From positions 1 through 21,326 of IMG/VR virus record IMGVR_UViG_3300042539_002203: DNA of 21,326 bases; one strand, 5' to 3'. The position numbers were made by a program, and so were the translations under genes. The notes below the pieces were generated by a model. That model had not been told where the DNA came from, ran no database searches, and saw only the letters and a program-made list of their open reading frames with translations. The stretch is from a virus. This document shows, in pieces, positions 6,539-12,435 of this stretch (its first letter is position 1; each line of letters begins with the position of its first letter).

Positions 6539-7555
6539 ATGACGTGGAATTTTCACCCAAAACCACAAACAAAACCGATTACAATACGAGAGGCTTTTAG
6601 GGGATTAAACGAGAGCGAACCTTGTCCGATTGTTATGCCCGAATATATCCGAAAAGTCGCTAGGGAGATAACACCGGGGGATTTTAATAGCGACAAGGTA
6701 AAGCCGATACTTGCCAAGCATAATAATGGGAAAACGGGCGGTTTTATGAGTTTAAAGCGACTATCATGGCACAAAGAATCATGCACTCTTATTAAATCTT
6801 CCCACTGGGGAAACATCGGCATAATTCACCCCAATGGTGAGCGGTTTATCAATGAAGCGGAATTAAAGCGGGTTGGGAGTTTTCCCGACGATTTTATATT
6901 CCCTGATTCCCTCGGATTTAAAAATGTGATCGAGCGGATCGGGAATTCAGTCCCCCCCAATCTAATGCGGGCGATCGCTGAGAATATCAAAAATTCACCA
7001 TTTCTTCGAGATACCGATCGCCTGACCGCGATCGATACTTTTTCAGGATGTGGAGGATCGTCGCTCGGATTAAAGCTCGCTGGCTACGATGAACGCTTGG
7101 CCGTGGAGTGGGATGATAATGCGTCCGCTACCTACCGAGTCAATTTCCCCGACACTCCCCTGTATCATGGCGATATAGCAAAACTTTCCCTAGAAAAAGC
7201 GATCGAACTATCGGGATTGAGACTTGGAGAACTCGATTTACTCACTGGCTCACCGCCCTGCCAAGGATTCAGCGTGGCAGGGAAACGAAACCTGTATGAT
7301 GATCGCAATCAGCTATTTAAAGAGTATTGTCGGTTTTTGCAGGGTTTCAAGCCAAAAGCGTTCGTGATGGAAAATGTGCCCGGTATGATTTGTGGCCACA
7401 TGAAACAGGTCGCTCTCAATATATATAAAGAGTTGCGATCCTGTGGGTACGAGGTCAGGGGGCAAGTCCTCAACGCTAAATACTATGGGGTTCCGCAATC
7501 TAGGGAGCGGGTGATCCTAGTCGGTGTACGCTCGGATTTAGTACAGAGGCATTAG
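6539..7555 (+). CDS. DNA (cytosine-5)-methyltransferase with circularly permuted motif order
   Basis: This enzyme transfers a methyl group from S-adenosylmethionine to C5 of cytosine. All key motifs are present but in rotated order. Numbering from the ATG at 6527: a recognition-domain-like part comes first (about 17-110), then FPDDF (119-123), motif X IGNSVPP (138-144), motif I AIDTFSGCGGSSLGL (168-182), motif IV GSPPCQGFS with catalytic C245, motif VI ENVPG (282-286) and motif VIII QSRERV (324-329). The protein stops just after VIII. Usual enzymes begin with motif I and end with the target domain, IX and X. The ATG at 6539 is preferred because GGTGA lies 5 bases upstream; the ATG at 6527 overlaps the ParB-like stop and lacks one. 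The gene is followed by a terminator. No restriction endonuclease is visible nearby, so it may be an orphan phage methyltransferase. Confidence 0.92.
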   Translation: MTWNFHPKPQTKPITIREAFRGLNESEPCPIVMPEYIRKVAREITPGDFNSDKVKPILAKHNNGKTGGFMSLKRLSWHKESCTLIKSSHWGNIGIIHPNGERFINEAELKRVGSFPDDFIFPDSLGFKNVIERIGNSVPPNLMRAIAENIKNSPFLRDTDRLTAIDTFSGCGGSSLGLKLAGYDERLAVEWDDNASATYRVNFPDTPLYHGDIAKLSLEKAIELSGLRLGELDLLTGSPPCQGFSVAGKRNLYDDRNQLFKEYCRFLQGFKPKAFVMENVPGMICGHMKQVALNIYKELRSCGYEVRGQVLNAKYYGVPQSRERVILVGVRSDLVQRH

Positions 7556-7594
7556 CTATAGATGTGCATCGATAGTTATCTATGATGGGCATTG

Positions 7595-7640
7595 AAAAAA
7601 CTCTCGAAAAAAAGTTTCAAGATTTTCTGAGAGTTTTTTT
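7595..7640 (+). terminator. Rho-independent terminator after the methyltransferase
   Basis: AAAAAACTCTC (7595-7605) pairs with GAGAGTTTTTT (7629-7639) and the stem ends in a run of seven T. It lies 40 bases after the methyltransferase stop. Confidence 0.75.
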
Positions 7641-7704
7641 GTGAGAATCAGCAGACTCCTTGCGGGGCAAGTGTTTTAGGAGTTAGGCAGTGCTTCTGTC
7701 CTTT

Positions 7705-7722
7705 ACTTGACAATTCAAGAAA
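7705..7722 (+). promoter_or_regulatory. Palindromic promoter/operator element, copy 1
   Basis: ACTTGACAATTCAAGAAA is identical over 18 bases to 12402-12419. It contains the palindrome CTTGA-CAAT-TCAAG and a consensus -35 TTGACA. No good -10 is obvious at 17 bases here (CATTCT). It lies about 100 bases upstream of the gene at 7804, so it probably drives or represses that gene. Confidence 0.5.
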
Positions 7723-7803
7723 TGAGCGGCATTCTTAAGCTATGAGGGAAAACAAAACGCCCCAAACAAACACGAAACATCACAAGAAAAGGAAAAAATC
7801 ATC

Positions 7804-9102
7804 ATGTTTTTGTCTATCGAACAAATCAAAACCTGCGAAGTTTACTCCGAATTACAAGCTATCGGCAAGGAACTGAATATCGCTTACGAAGCGGAATTAA
7901 GAATACTAAGAATTTCTAAGGACAAGTTGCGGGAATCGATTATTAATTGGATCGAGGAAAACTTAGCTGATTATTTCCCAGATTGGAAAATCGAGCCGAT
8001 TAGCATCGAGAATGTAGAAATCAAAGCGCAGGGAGTTAAATTCCCGAAAATCAACAAAAACGCAACAATAGAACAGTACCTAGAGCAAAGCGATTGTTAC
8101 GAGTTTGACGTGATTATAACCGAAAAAATCACCTTATCCGATAAGGATTTTATCGAGTTTAAGCAAAAGCTTTTGGCTGATTATGAATGGTTAGCTGGCA
8201 AAGGCGGGGAGCAGAACTGCTTACTCGTAACATCTCTAAACGGCGATCCACTCGTGGTCGATCCACAAGGTCATAACTATCCTCGCTATGTAGGATTCCT
8301 GACAGAAGAAACCACAAACGAAACCGAAATCGTGACCGCTATCGAGGAGATCGAAACTGAAACTATCGAAGAAACCGAGACTATCGATGAAACCGAGACT
8401 ATCGATGAAACCGAGTCAGAAACGACCCCTGACGAAACCGAGAAAGATATCCACATCAGCGTTACCCCTGATAAGAAATACTGGGTAACAAAAAACTACA
8501 CCGAAAACTGTATGCAATTAACAGATAGCACTTTTAAAGTGATTGCTTCTATCCCCATGGAAGTATGGGAATCGCTAAAAGTAAAAACTCATATCATGCT
8601 GTACAAAGAATGGCTGGAACTAAACACTCCTGTAAACATTCCCACGATCTCTGAATGGCTAGAGTCTAAAGGACTAAATGATCGCTGGGTTGATACAGGA
8701 TTAGTAAACATGGACTGCCGATTGTTCACTGACGGCACTAAATACTACGCCGTCAATAAAGATGGGGCTATCATGTCCACAATGGATAGCCAGTTCTTTA
8801 ACCCGAAGTGGTTTAAGTCTCAGTCGTGGGAAAGCTGGCTAGGTATCGAGAAAAAATCATCAAGCCGCAAGTCTGGCGCACCCGGCACACGCGCATCCAA
8901 TCCCAACGCTAAGACTCCCAAAGTACCGCAAAAACTGATCGACTTTATGCGAGAAAAACCCCGGACAGTACAAGAAATGATGGAACTGATGGGATGGAAT
9001 TACCACAACGCCCGCAATTACTTAAACTACATCAAGTGGAACGGGATGACTCTCGTTTCCGAGGGCAAAGGCGAAAGCCGTACTCATCAAATCATTGACT
9101 AA
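7804..9102 (+). CDS. Large accessory protein with acidic repeat linker and C-terminal winged-helix-like region
   Basis: I do not recognise this 432-residue protein. Residues 1-165 form a mixed domain. Residues 167-214 are a low-complexity Glu/Thr linker built on ETIDET units; its DNA has three tandem 18-bp units at 8362-8415. Residues 220-355 form a Trp-rich domain with short DGTKYYAVNKDG-like strands. The last 60 residues (VPQKLIDFMREKPRTVQEM onward) look like a winged helix for DNA binding. AAGGA lies 9 bases upstream of the ATG. The 18-bp promoter element at 7705 is upstream. It is probably a DNA-associated accessory phage protein; no enzymatic motif is visible. Confidence 0.8.
   Translation: MFLSIEQIKTCEVYSELQAIGKELNIAYEAELRILRISKDKLRESIINWIEENLADYFPDWKIEPISIENVEIKAQGVKFPKINKNATIEQYLEQSDCYEFDVIITEKITLSDKDFIEFKQKLLADYEWLAGKGGEQNCLLVTSLNGDPLVVDPQGHNYPRYVGFLTEETTNETEIVTAIEEIETETIEETETIDETETIDETESETTPDETEKDIHISVTPDKKYWVTKNYTENCMQLTDSTFKVIASIPMEVWESLKVKTHIMLYKEWLELNTPVNIPTISEWLESKGLNDRWVDTGLVNMDCRLFTDGTKYYAVNKDGAIMSTMDSQFFNPKWFKSQSWESWLGIEKKSSSRKSGAPGTRASNPNAKTPKVPQKLIDFMREKPRTVQEMMELMGWNYHNARNYLNYIKWNGMTLVSEGKGESRTHQIID
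8362..8415 (+). repeat. Three tandem 18-bp units inside the accessory gene
   Basis: Units start at 8362, 8380 and 8398. Units two and three are identical and the first differs by one base. They encode TIEETE, TIDETE, TIDETE in the acidic linker. Such repeats change copy number easily, so linker length may vary between strains. Confidence 0.85.
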
Positions 9103-9168
9103 ACTCCCACGGGTTCCCCTCGGAGCCCCTCTCTAGAAACCACTAATCACCTAACAGGAGTAAAAACA

Positions 9169-9393
9169 ATGTTAACCCCGCACACACAAGAAAGATGTTT
9201 CCGCTTCTGGGAAATTATAAACGAAGCACAAACAAAAAAGGAGATTGAGAGAGCGGTTACAGGATTAAAAGCTTGGAAAAGTTCCAACTCATATCGCCTA
9301 ACCGAATCAGACAAAGCGGCGATTGATTTGTACATCCATCAAGCAAAAAAAGGAATTAATCGCACATTAAATTATTCCAATCGTTCTTTTTAA
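9169..9393 (+). CDS. Small hypothetical protein
   Basis: This 74-residue protein is not recognised. It appears to be all-helical and basic, with residues 11-40 containing FWEIINEAQTKKEIERAV and a second helix around residues 45-63. A good ribosome binding site (AGGAG) precedes the ATG by 8 bases. It follows the large accessory gene by 66 bases on the same strand with no terminator between, so the two are probably co-transcribed. Confidence 0.65.
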   Translation: MLTPHTQERCFRFWEIINEAQTKKEIERAVTGLKAWKSSNSYRLTESDKAAIDLYIHQAKKGINRTLNYSNRSF

Positions 9394-9521
9394 TCCCCTC
9401 TAGTAAACTCTAATTACAATGGAGTAAAAACTCTGCAAGGCTTTCGATTGTTAATAACCTTATCTACAATCTATCTACAATGATAACAAGTAGATATACT
9501 TAGTACATCTGCTCAAAAATA

Positions 9522-9554
9522 ATTCTCCCACTTACTTAACTTTATTGGGAGAAT
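9522..9554. repeat. Perfect 9-bp inverted repeat (hairpin)
   Basis: ATTCTCCCA (9522-9530) and TGGGAGAAT (9546-9554) are perfect reverse complements with a 15-base loop. It is 44 bases upstream of the next start codon. No T-run follows on the plus strand, so it is a poor terminator for the upstream gene. It could be a leader hairpin or an operator. Confidence 0.45.
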
Positions 9555-9597
9555 GATCCACAATAGAAATGTAAACAAAACACAGAGGTAACAAGCT

Positions 9598-10035
9598 ATG
9601 ACTTCTATTGATTTTTACGAGAGAGATACGCTTATTAAGCGCATCGAAGACAATTTTAATCAGATTAGTCAAAAATACTTTGAGGGAAGCTACGGAATAG
9701 TAAGCGTTATTGATAACAGCGATGATAACGGCGATTATGTTACAGTCAGAGGACATAGTTTATTTGTTGGGGACTATGATACTCAAAAGCTTTTTGATGT
9801 TTTAGAAAATTATAGTCAAAAAGAGTACGAGCTTTCCTGTTACGAGCTTTGGGATTATTTAGATAATTGTAAATACACCCTTCCAGAAAATCAGGAAACT
9901 GAAAATGAGTTAAAGACCGATGATGAGTTATCTTTTTCTGAAAAACGACAAGTTGCGCTTGTTGATATGTTGTTAGGTGAAGCTGTAATTACTACCAAAG
10001 CTTTTACCTTAAGCGACGAAGTTATAAGGACATAA
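9598..10035 (+). CDS. Hypothetical acidic protein, apparently truncated by a frameshift
   Basis: This 145-residue protein is not recognised. It is acidic, with a likely beta-rich part around GIVSVIDNSDDNGDYVTVRGHSLFVGD (residues 33-59) and a Tyr-rich helix after it. GAGG lies 9 bases upstream of the ATG. The frame stops at 10035 after SDEVIRT, but the -1 frame continues without a stop to 10118 and encodes a convincing helical C-terminus (KDIKAIHEAKAKASKRDLE). The simplest reading is loss of one base near 10028-10031, leaving a shortened protein. No slippery heptamer is seen, so programmed frameshifting is unlikely. Confidence 0.65.
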   Translation: MTSIDFYERDTLIKRIEDNFNQISQKYFEGSYGIVSVIDNSDDNGDYVTVRGHSLFVGDYDTQKLFDVLENYSQKEYELSCYELWDYLDNCKYTLPENQETENELKTDDELSFSEKRQVALVDMLLGEAVITTKAFTLSDEVIRT

Positions 10036-10118
10036 AAGCTATTCACGAAGCAAAAGCAAAAGCTTCTAAAAGAGATTTAGAAGCAATGTTTACACTAGGA
10101 GACTATGGAGTTATCTAA
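10032..10118 (+). pseudogene. Out-of-frame C-terminal remnant of the gene at 9598
   Basis: In the -1 frame relative to the gene at 9598, this stretch encodes about 28 residues (IKAIHEAKAKASKRDLEAMF and GDYGVI) ending in TAA at 10116-10118. There is no start codon in the open part of this frame (from 9981), so it is not an independent gene. A single added G near 10029 would join it smoothly to the upstream protein. A sequencing error is also possible. Confidence 0.5.
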
Positions 10119-10135
10119 AAATTTTCCCTAACCTC

Positions 10136-10174
10136 TTGACAACATAAAAACATATCTCCTATAATAGGGGATAT
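10136..10174 (+). promoter_or_regulatory. Consensus promoter with palindromic operator over the -10
   Basis: TTGACA (10136-10141) and TATAAT (10160-10165) are both perfect sigma-70 elements with an 18-base spacer. Positions 10152-10174 form a 23-base palindrome with one mismatched pair: ATATCTCCTAT, central A, ATAGGGGATAT. It covers the -10. This is a classic layout for a repressed promoter. It drives the small-gene operon starting at 10200. Confidence 0.85.
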
Positions 10175-10199
10175 TCCAAAACACAAAGGAGATAAACAG

Positions 10200-10376
10200 A
10201 TGCTTAACAGAGAAAAACGTACAATAGAAATACAAATTGAATACAAAAAACAAAGACTTTCTGTAGTTGAATTACAAATTAGAAAACACCGAAATCCTGG
10301 TAAATACAAAAAAGAAAGAGACTTGATTTTGTCTGAAATTGAAAAAATGGAAGCCTTAATTAATGCAATGTCCTAA
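10200..10376 (+). CDS. Small coiled-coil protein (58 residues)
   Basis: This 58-residue protein is almost all charged helix (for example REKRTIEIQIEYKKQRLSVV), with leucine/isoleucine spacing fitting a coiled coil. AAAGGAG lies 7 bases before the ATG and a consensus promoter lies about 35 bases upstream, so this is strongly supported as the first gene of an operon. Its stop region overlaps the next start by 14 bases. It resembles in character the small protein at 11072. The function is unknown; a small partner or regulator protein is plausible. Confidence 0.7.
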   Translation: MLNREKRTIEIQIEYKKQRLSVVELQIRKHRNPGKYKKERDLILSEIEKMEALINAMS

Positions 10377-10560
10377 ATGCCAATCACAGAGAATCTCTAA
10401 AAAGGGATTCTCTGTGTCGGGAAAACAAAGATACCGATGTAAAGATTGCCAGTATTATTTCACTGGTAATCCCGTCGGTAGACCGCCAGAAAATGAAACC
10501 AGCAACAACGCCGAAAGATGCCGGCGTTATCGATTAAAGAAAAAGAAATCAAGTTCTTAA
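10363..10560 (+). CDS. Zinc-ribbon protein similar to IS1 InsA N-terminus, with AT-hook-like tail
   Basis: This 65-residue protein begins MQCPKCQSQRISKKGFSVSG and goes on to KQRYRCKDCQYYF. The two CxxC pairs at C3/C6 and C26/C29 form a zinc ribbon like that at the N-terminus of IS1-type InsA proteins. It is followed by NPVGRPPENE, whose GRP core looks like an AT-hook, and a Lys-rich tail. It therefore probably binds DNA. No transposase catalytic domain follows, so it is either a domesticated fragment or a small phage regulator. It overlaps the upstream gene by 14 bases and is followed 9 bases later by the next gene, all in one operon. Confidence 0.75.
   Translation: MQCPKCQSQRISKKGFSVSGKQRYRCKDCQYYFTGNPVGRPPENETSNNAERCRRYRLKKKKSSS
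10386..10415 (+). repeat. Perfect 10-bp hairpin inside the zinc-ribbon gene
   Basis: ACAGAGAATC (10386-10395) and GATTCTCTGT (10406-10415) are exact reverse complements with a 10-base loop. The hairpin lies just after the start of the zinc-ribbon gene, where it could slow translation or be an autoregulatory site. It has no T-run, so it is not a terminator. Confidence 0.6.
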
Positions 10561-10569
10561 AGGAGTTTT

Positions 10570-11064
10570 ATGGATTCTCAAAACAGCCCCGAAGTAGTTG
10601 CCTACCGCAAAAAACAAAAGCGCATGGCGGAAATTCTCTCTCGATTGGGAGAGATAGAAATTGAAAAAGTATCCTTAGAGCGGCAAAAAGCCAAGTTATT
10701 AGCTGAGTACGAACAGTTAAATCAAATAGTTGTAAATCCAGAGGGAAAAGAAGAAAAGGGAAAAAGCAAATTCCATTTTCCCGAAGACTTAAAACATCGG
10801 CGAGAAGAGGCAGATTTGTTAATAGATTTGCTTCGATTGGATTACCTAGTAGGAAAGCCACGCATCTACATACAACCATCTTCGGTTGTATGCTGGGAGT
10901 TAAAGCCCACGCACGAACCAACAATTCGATGGGGATTGTGGCTTCAATCCTCTGGCTGGTCAATGGATAAAATTAACACCAAAGACCCCGACGAATGGGG
11001 AGACTACTTCCCTTGTGATGTGTATGATTTTGCTATTAGCAACGACTTAGAATTAGCGGAGTAA
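10570..11064 (+). CDS. Hypothetical protein with N-terminal coiled coil
   Basis: This 164-residue protein is not recognised. Residues 10-56 are a charged coiled coil (KKQKRMAEILSRLGEIEIEK and on). After a Gly/Lys/Glu linker, residues 72-164 form a Trp-rich globular part, with WELKPTHEPTIRWGLWLQSS at about 109-128 and an acidic C-terminus. AAAGGAG lies 6 bases upstream of the ATG. It is the third gene of the operon starting at 10200. The coiled coils in this and both flanking small proteins suggest a multi-component complex; that is inference. Confidence 0.75.
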   Translation: MDSQNSPEVVAYRKKQKRMAEILSRLGEIEIEKVSLERQKAKLLAEYEQLNQIVVNPEGKEEKGKSKFHFPEDLKHRREEADLLIDLLRLDYLVGKPRIYIQPSSVVCWELKPTHEPTIRWGLWLQSSGWSMDKINTKDPDEWGDYFPCDVYDFAISNDLELAE

Positions 11065-11071
11065 GGCAACA

Positions 11072-11242
11072 ATGAACAACGAAGAAATAGAACAACTTGA
11101 ATTTGAACTCGAACTAGAGTTAGAAGAAATCAACAACCAAATTGCAGAATTAAATGGCAGAAAGCATATCATATACCAAAAGCTTCGCAAACTATACAAG
11201 CACCTGTTAAAAAATGAGAATCAATTACAAGTAAAAAGCTAA
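11072..11242 (+). CDS. Small coiled-coil protein (56 residues)
   Basis: This 56-residue protein starts MNNEEIEQLEFELELELEEI and ends with a basic helix. It is an almost perfect leucine/glutamate coiled coil. AAGG lies 6 bases before the ATG and the gene starts 7 bases after the previous stop. It is followed by a strong terminator, marking the end of the operon. Its likeness in size and character to the protein at 10200 suggests a shared type of role. The function is unknown. Confidence 0.65.
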   Translation: MNNEEIEQLEFELELELEEINNQIAELNGRKHIIYQKLRKLYKHLLKNENQLQVKS

Positions 11243-11263
11243 AAGAAAAAGCTAAAAGAAAAG

Positions 11264-11299
11264 GATAGAGAGTGTTGTTTACTTTCTGTCTTTTTTTTT
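11264..11299 (+). terminator. Rho-independent terminator of the small-gene operon
   Basis: GATAGAGAGT (11264-11273) pairs with ACTTTCTGTC (11281-11290) with two G-U pairs and a 7-base loop, followed by nine T. It is 21 bases after the stop of the last operon gene. Confidence 0.85.
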
Positions 11300-11439
11300 G
11301 TCCCTTGTAGTATGTCTGTTTAGCTTTAAGTATTTCTAAGGACTGCTTATTTTATTTTTTTTTAAGAATCCCGTAAATTCTGTATTCTCGACAAAAAGTT
11401 CAACCTGTCAACTCCAAAACTAAACACCCACAATATTGA

Positions 11440-11592
11440 TTAAAGGCTGCCGCAATTAATGCGACCAGTCCAACACATCCCAGAAGCCTCATTAGTTAAC
11501 TGGTCTTTGTTGGATTCGGTAGTCTGAGCAAAGACAGGAGTGACAGTGACAAGAGCAGAAAATAACAAAACAGATGCTAGAATAGATTTCAT
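11440..11592 (-). CDS. Small secreted peptide precursor
   Basis: The start at 11592 gives a 50-residue protein with a clear signal peptide: MKS, a hydrophobic core (ILASVLLFSALVTV) and an AxA-like cleavage site ending VFA before QTTESN. The predicted mature part is about 27 residues with two cysteines (GMCWTGRINCGSL), which could form a disulfide. An upstream ATG at 11694 would add 34 residues that hide the signal peptide, so it is not preferred. It is divergent from the small membrane protein at 11678. The function is unknown; a secreted toxin, lysis-related or signalling peptide are possibilities. Confidence 0.6.
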   Translation of the reverse strand: MKSILASVLLFSALVTVTPVFAQTTESNKDQLTNEASGMCWTGRINCGSL

Positions 11593-11677
11593 GACAAAAA
11601 AATAAGTAAGCTCAACTTTTGCTTTTATTATCGGGGGGGAATCCCTGTCTTTCTCTTTTTTGTAAGGATGATAATAT

Positions 11678-11827
11678 ATGGGTATTTTTAACATATTGAG
11701 CGATATTTGGACAATGATTAAAAAATCTCCTCTATGGTTCCAGGTATTTTTGTTTAATTTACAGGTTTACCTGATCTTAGGTTTTATAGTGTGGGGAGTG
11801 GTTTGGGTTGTCTTAAGCCTGCTTTGA
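11678..11827 (+). CDS. Small membrane protein (49 residues)
   Basis: This 49-residue protein has a short N-terminal amphipathic part (MGIFNILSDIWTMIKKSPLW) and a strongly hydrophobic C-terminal half (VYLILGFIVWGVVWVVLSLL) that should span the membrane. AAGGAT lies 7-8 bases upstream of the ATG. It is followed by a terminator at 11904. The size and topology fit small holin-like or type I toxin-like proteins, but no family is recognised. Confidence 0.55.
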   Translation: MGIFNILSDIWTMIKKSPLWFQVFLFNLQVYLILGFIVWGVVWVVLSLL

Positions 11828-11903
11828 CCAAAATTTTGTCGGTAACAGCTAGTAGGACTAAACACTATTCAGGAGTATCTGAACAAACGACAAATCCCCT
11901 GTC

Positions 11904-11936
11904 AATCCCTCTAGAGAAAGTTCTAGGGGGATTTTT
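11904..11936 (+). terminator. Rho-independent terminator after the small membrane protein
   Basis: AATCCCTCTAGA (11904-11915) pairs with TCTAGGGGGATT (11922-11933) with one G-U pair, followed by TTTTT. It is nearly the same as the minus-strand terminator at 1861-1892 and marks the inner boundary of the right repeat block. Confidence 0.8.
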
Positions 11937-12345
11937 GATGCGATGTAGAGAGAATAGGGATAGAAAGAAAAATGTTATCTCTGTTAATCAATGTTATTTC
12001 CTCTCTAACATTCTCTATCCCTTTCCTCGCTTACGTTTCAGGCTTTTGTTATGGCTGTTAGGGGATTTTTTGTGTTTCCCGTTTTGTGTCGTTCGCTTTC
12101 CCGATCCCCTCAAAATTCCCCTTTATCCCCATTCTTCCCACCTCCTTGATAGAATCTATATCCCGATCAGTTTTCGTGTCTCTAGGCGTATTCTTATGGT
12201 CGAGTCTGGTTATTTACATCTTTTCTCTTTTTTTACTAGGATCGCCACAACATCCATAACACATTCCTGAAAAGCTTATCCCGTAAGCTTTTCAGGATGT
12301 TAGAAACTCTCTAACATTGACCTAATCCCGATAACATGGACGTAT
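11937..12345. repeat. TGTTA/TAACA-rich noncoding repeat block, right copy
   Basis: No convincing gene is seen here. Read on the minus strand, about 12300-12230 matches about 1587-1652 on the plus strand: ACATCCTGAAA, GCTTAC, GTGTTATGGATGTT and CGATCCTAGTAA occur in the same order. Nearer the terminator both copies share TAACAT, CTATCCC and ACATCGCA. On the plus strand GAAACTCT...AACATT...ATAACAT (12303 on) resembles 1389 on. The middle part differs. The long frame 11791-12270 crosses the terminator and is not called. Confidence 0.55.
12266..12296. repeat. Perfect 13-bp inverted repeat in the right repeat block
   Basis: CCTGAAAAGCTTA (12266-12278) and TAAGCTTTTCAGG (12284-12296) are exact reverse complements with a 5-base centre TCCCG. 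AAGCTTTTCAG also occurs at 1431-1441 in the left block, beside the same GGATGTT/CGATCCTAGT motifs. Confidence 0.8.
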
Positions 12346-12401
12346 AGAGATTAATCTATAGTAACTATTCGGAAAATTACGGGAAAAAATTCTAAAAATT
12401 C

Positions 12402-12433
12402 ACTTGACAATTCAAGAAAATTCGGGATATAGT
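12402..12433 (+). promoter_or_regulatory. Promoter with palindromic operator, copy 2
   Basis: TTGACA (12404-12409) and TATAGT (12428-12433) with an 18-base spacer make a good sigma-70-type promoter. The -35 lies inside the palindrome CTTGA-CAAT-TCAAG, identical to that at 7706-7719. Transcription would start near 12440. This is probably a shared repressor site. Confidence 0.65.
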
Positions 12434-12435
12434 GA

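Noticed and set aside
9522-9554. Terminator for the gene at 9169
   Set aside because: The hairpin is perfect but no T-run follows on the plus strand and it is about 130 bases after the stop.
11791-12270. Long plus-strand frame of 159 codons
   Set aside because: It starts inside the small membrane gene in another frame, reads straight through a strong terminator and the repeat block, and its product is a Cys/Phe/Leu/Arg-rich sequence without domain character.
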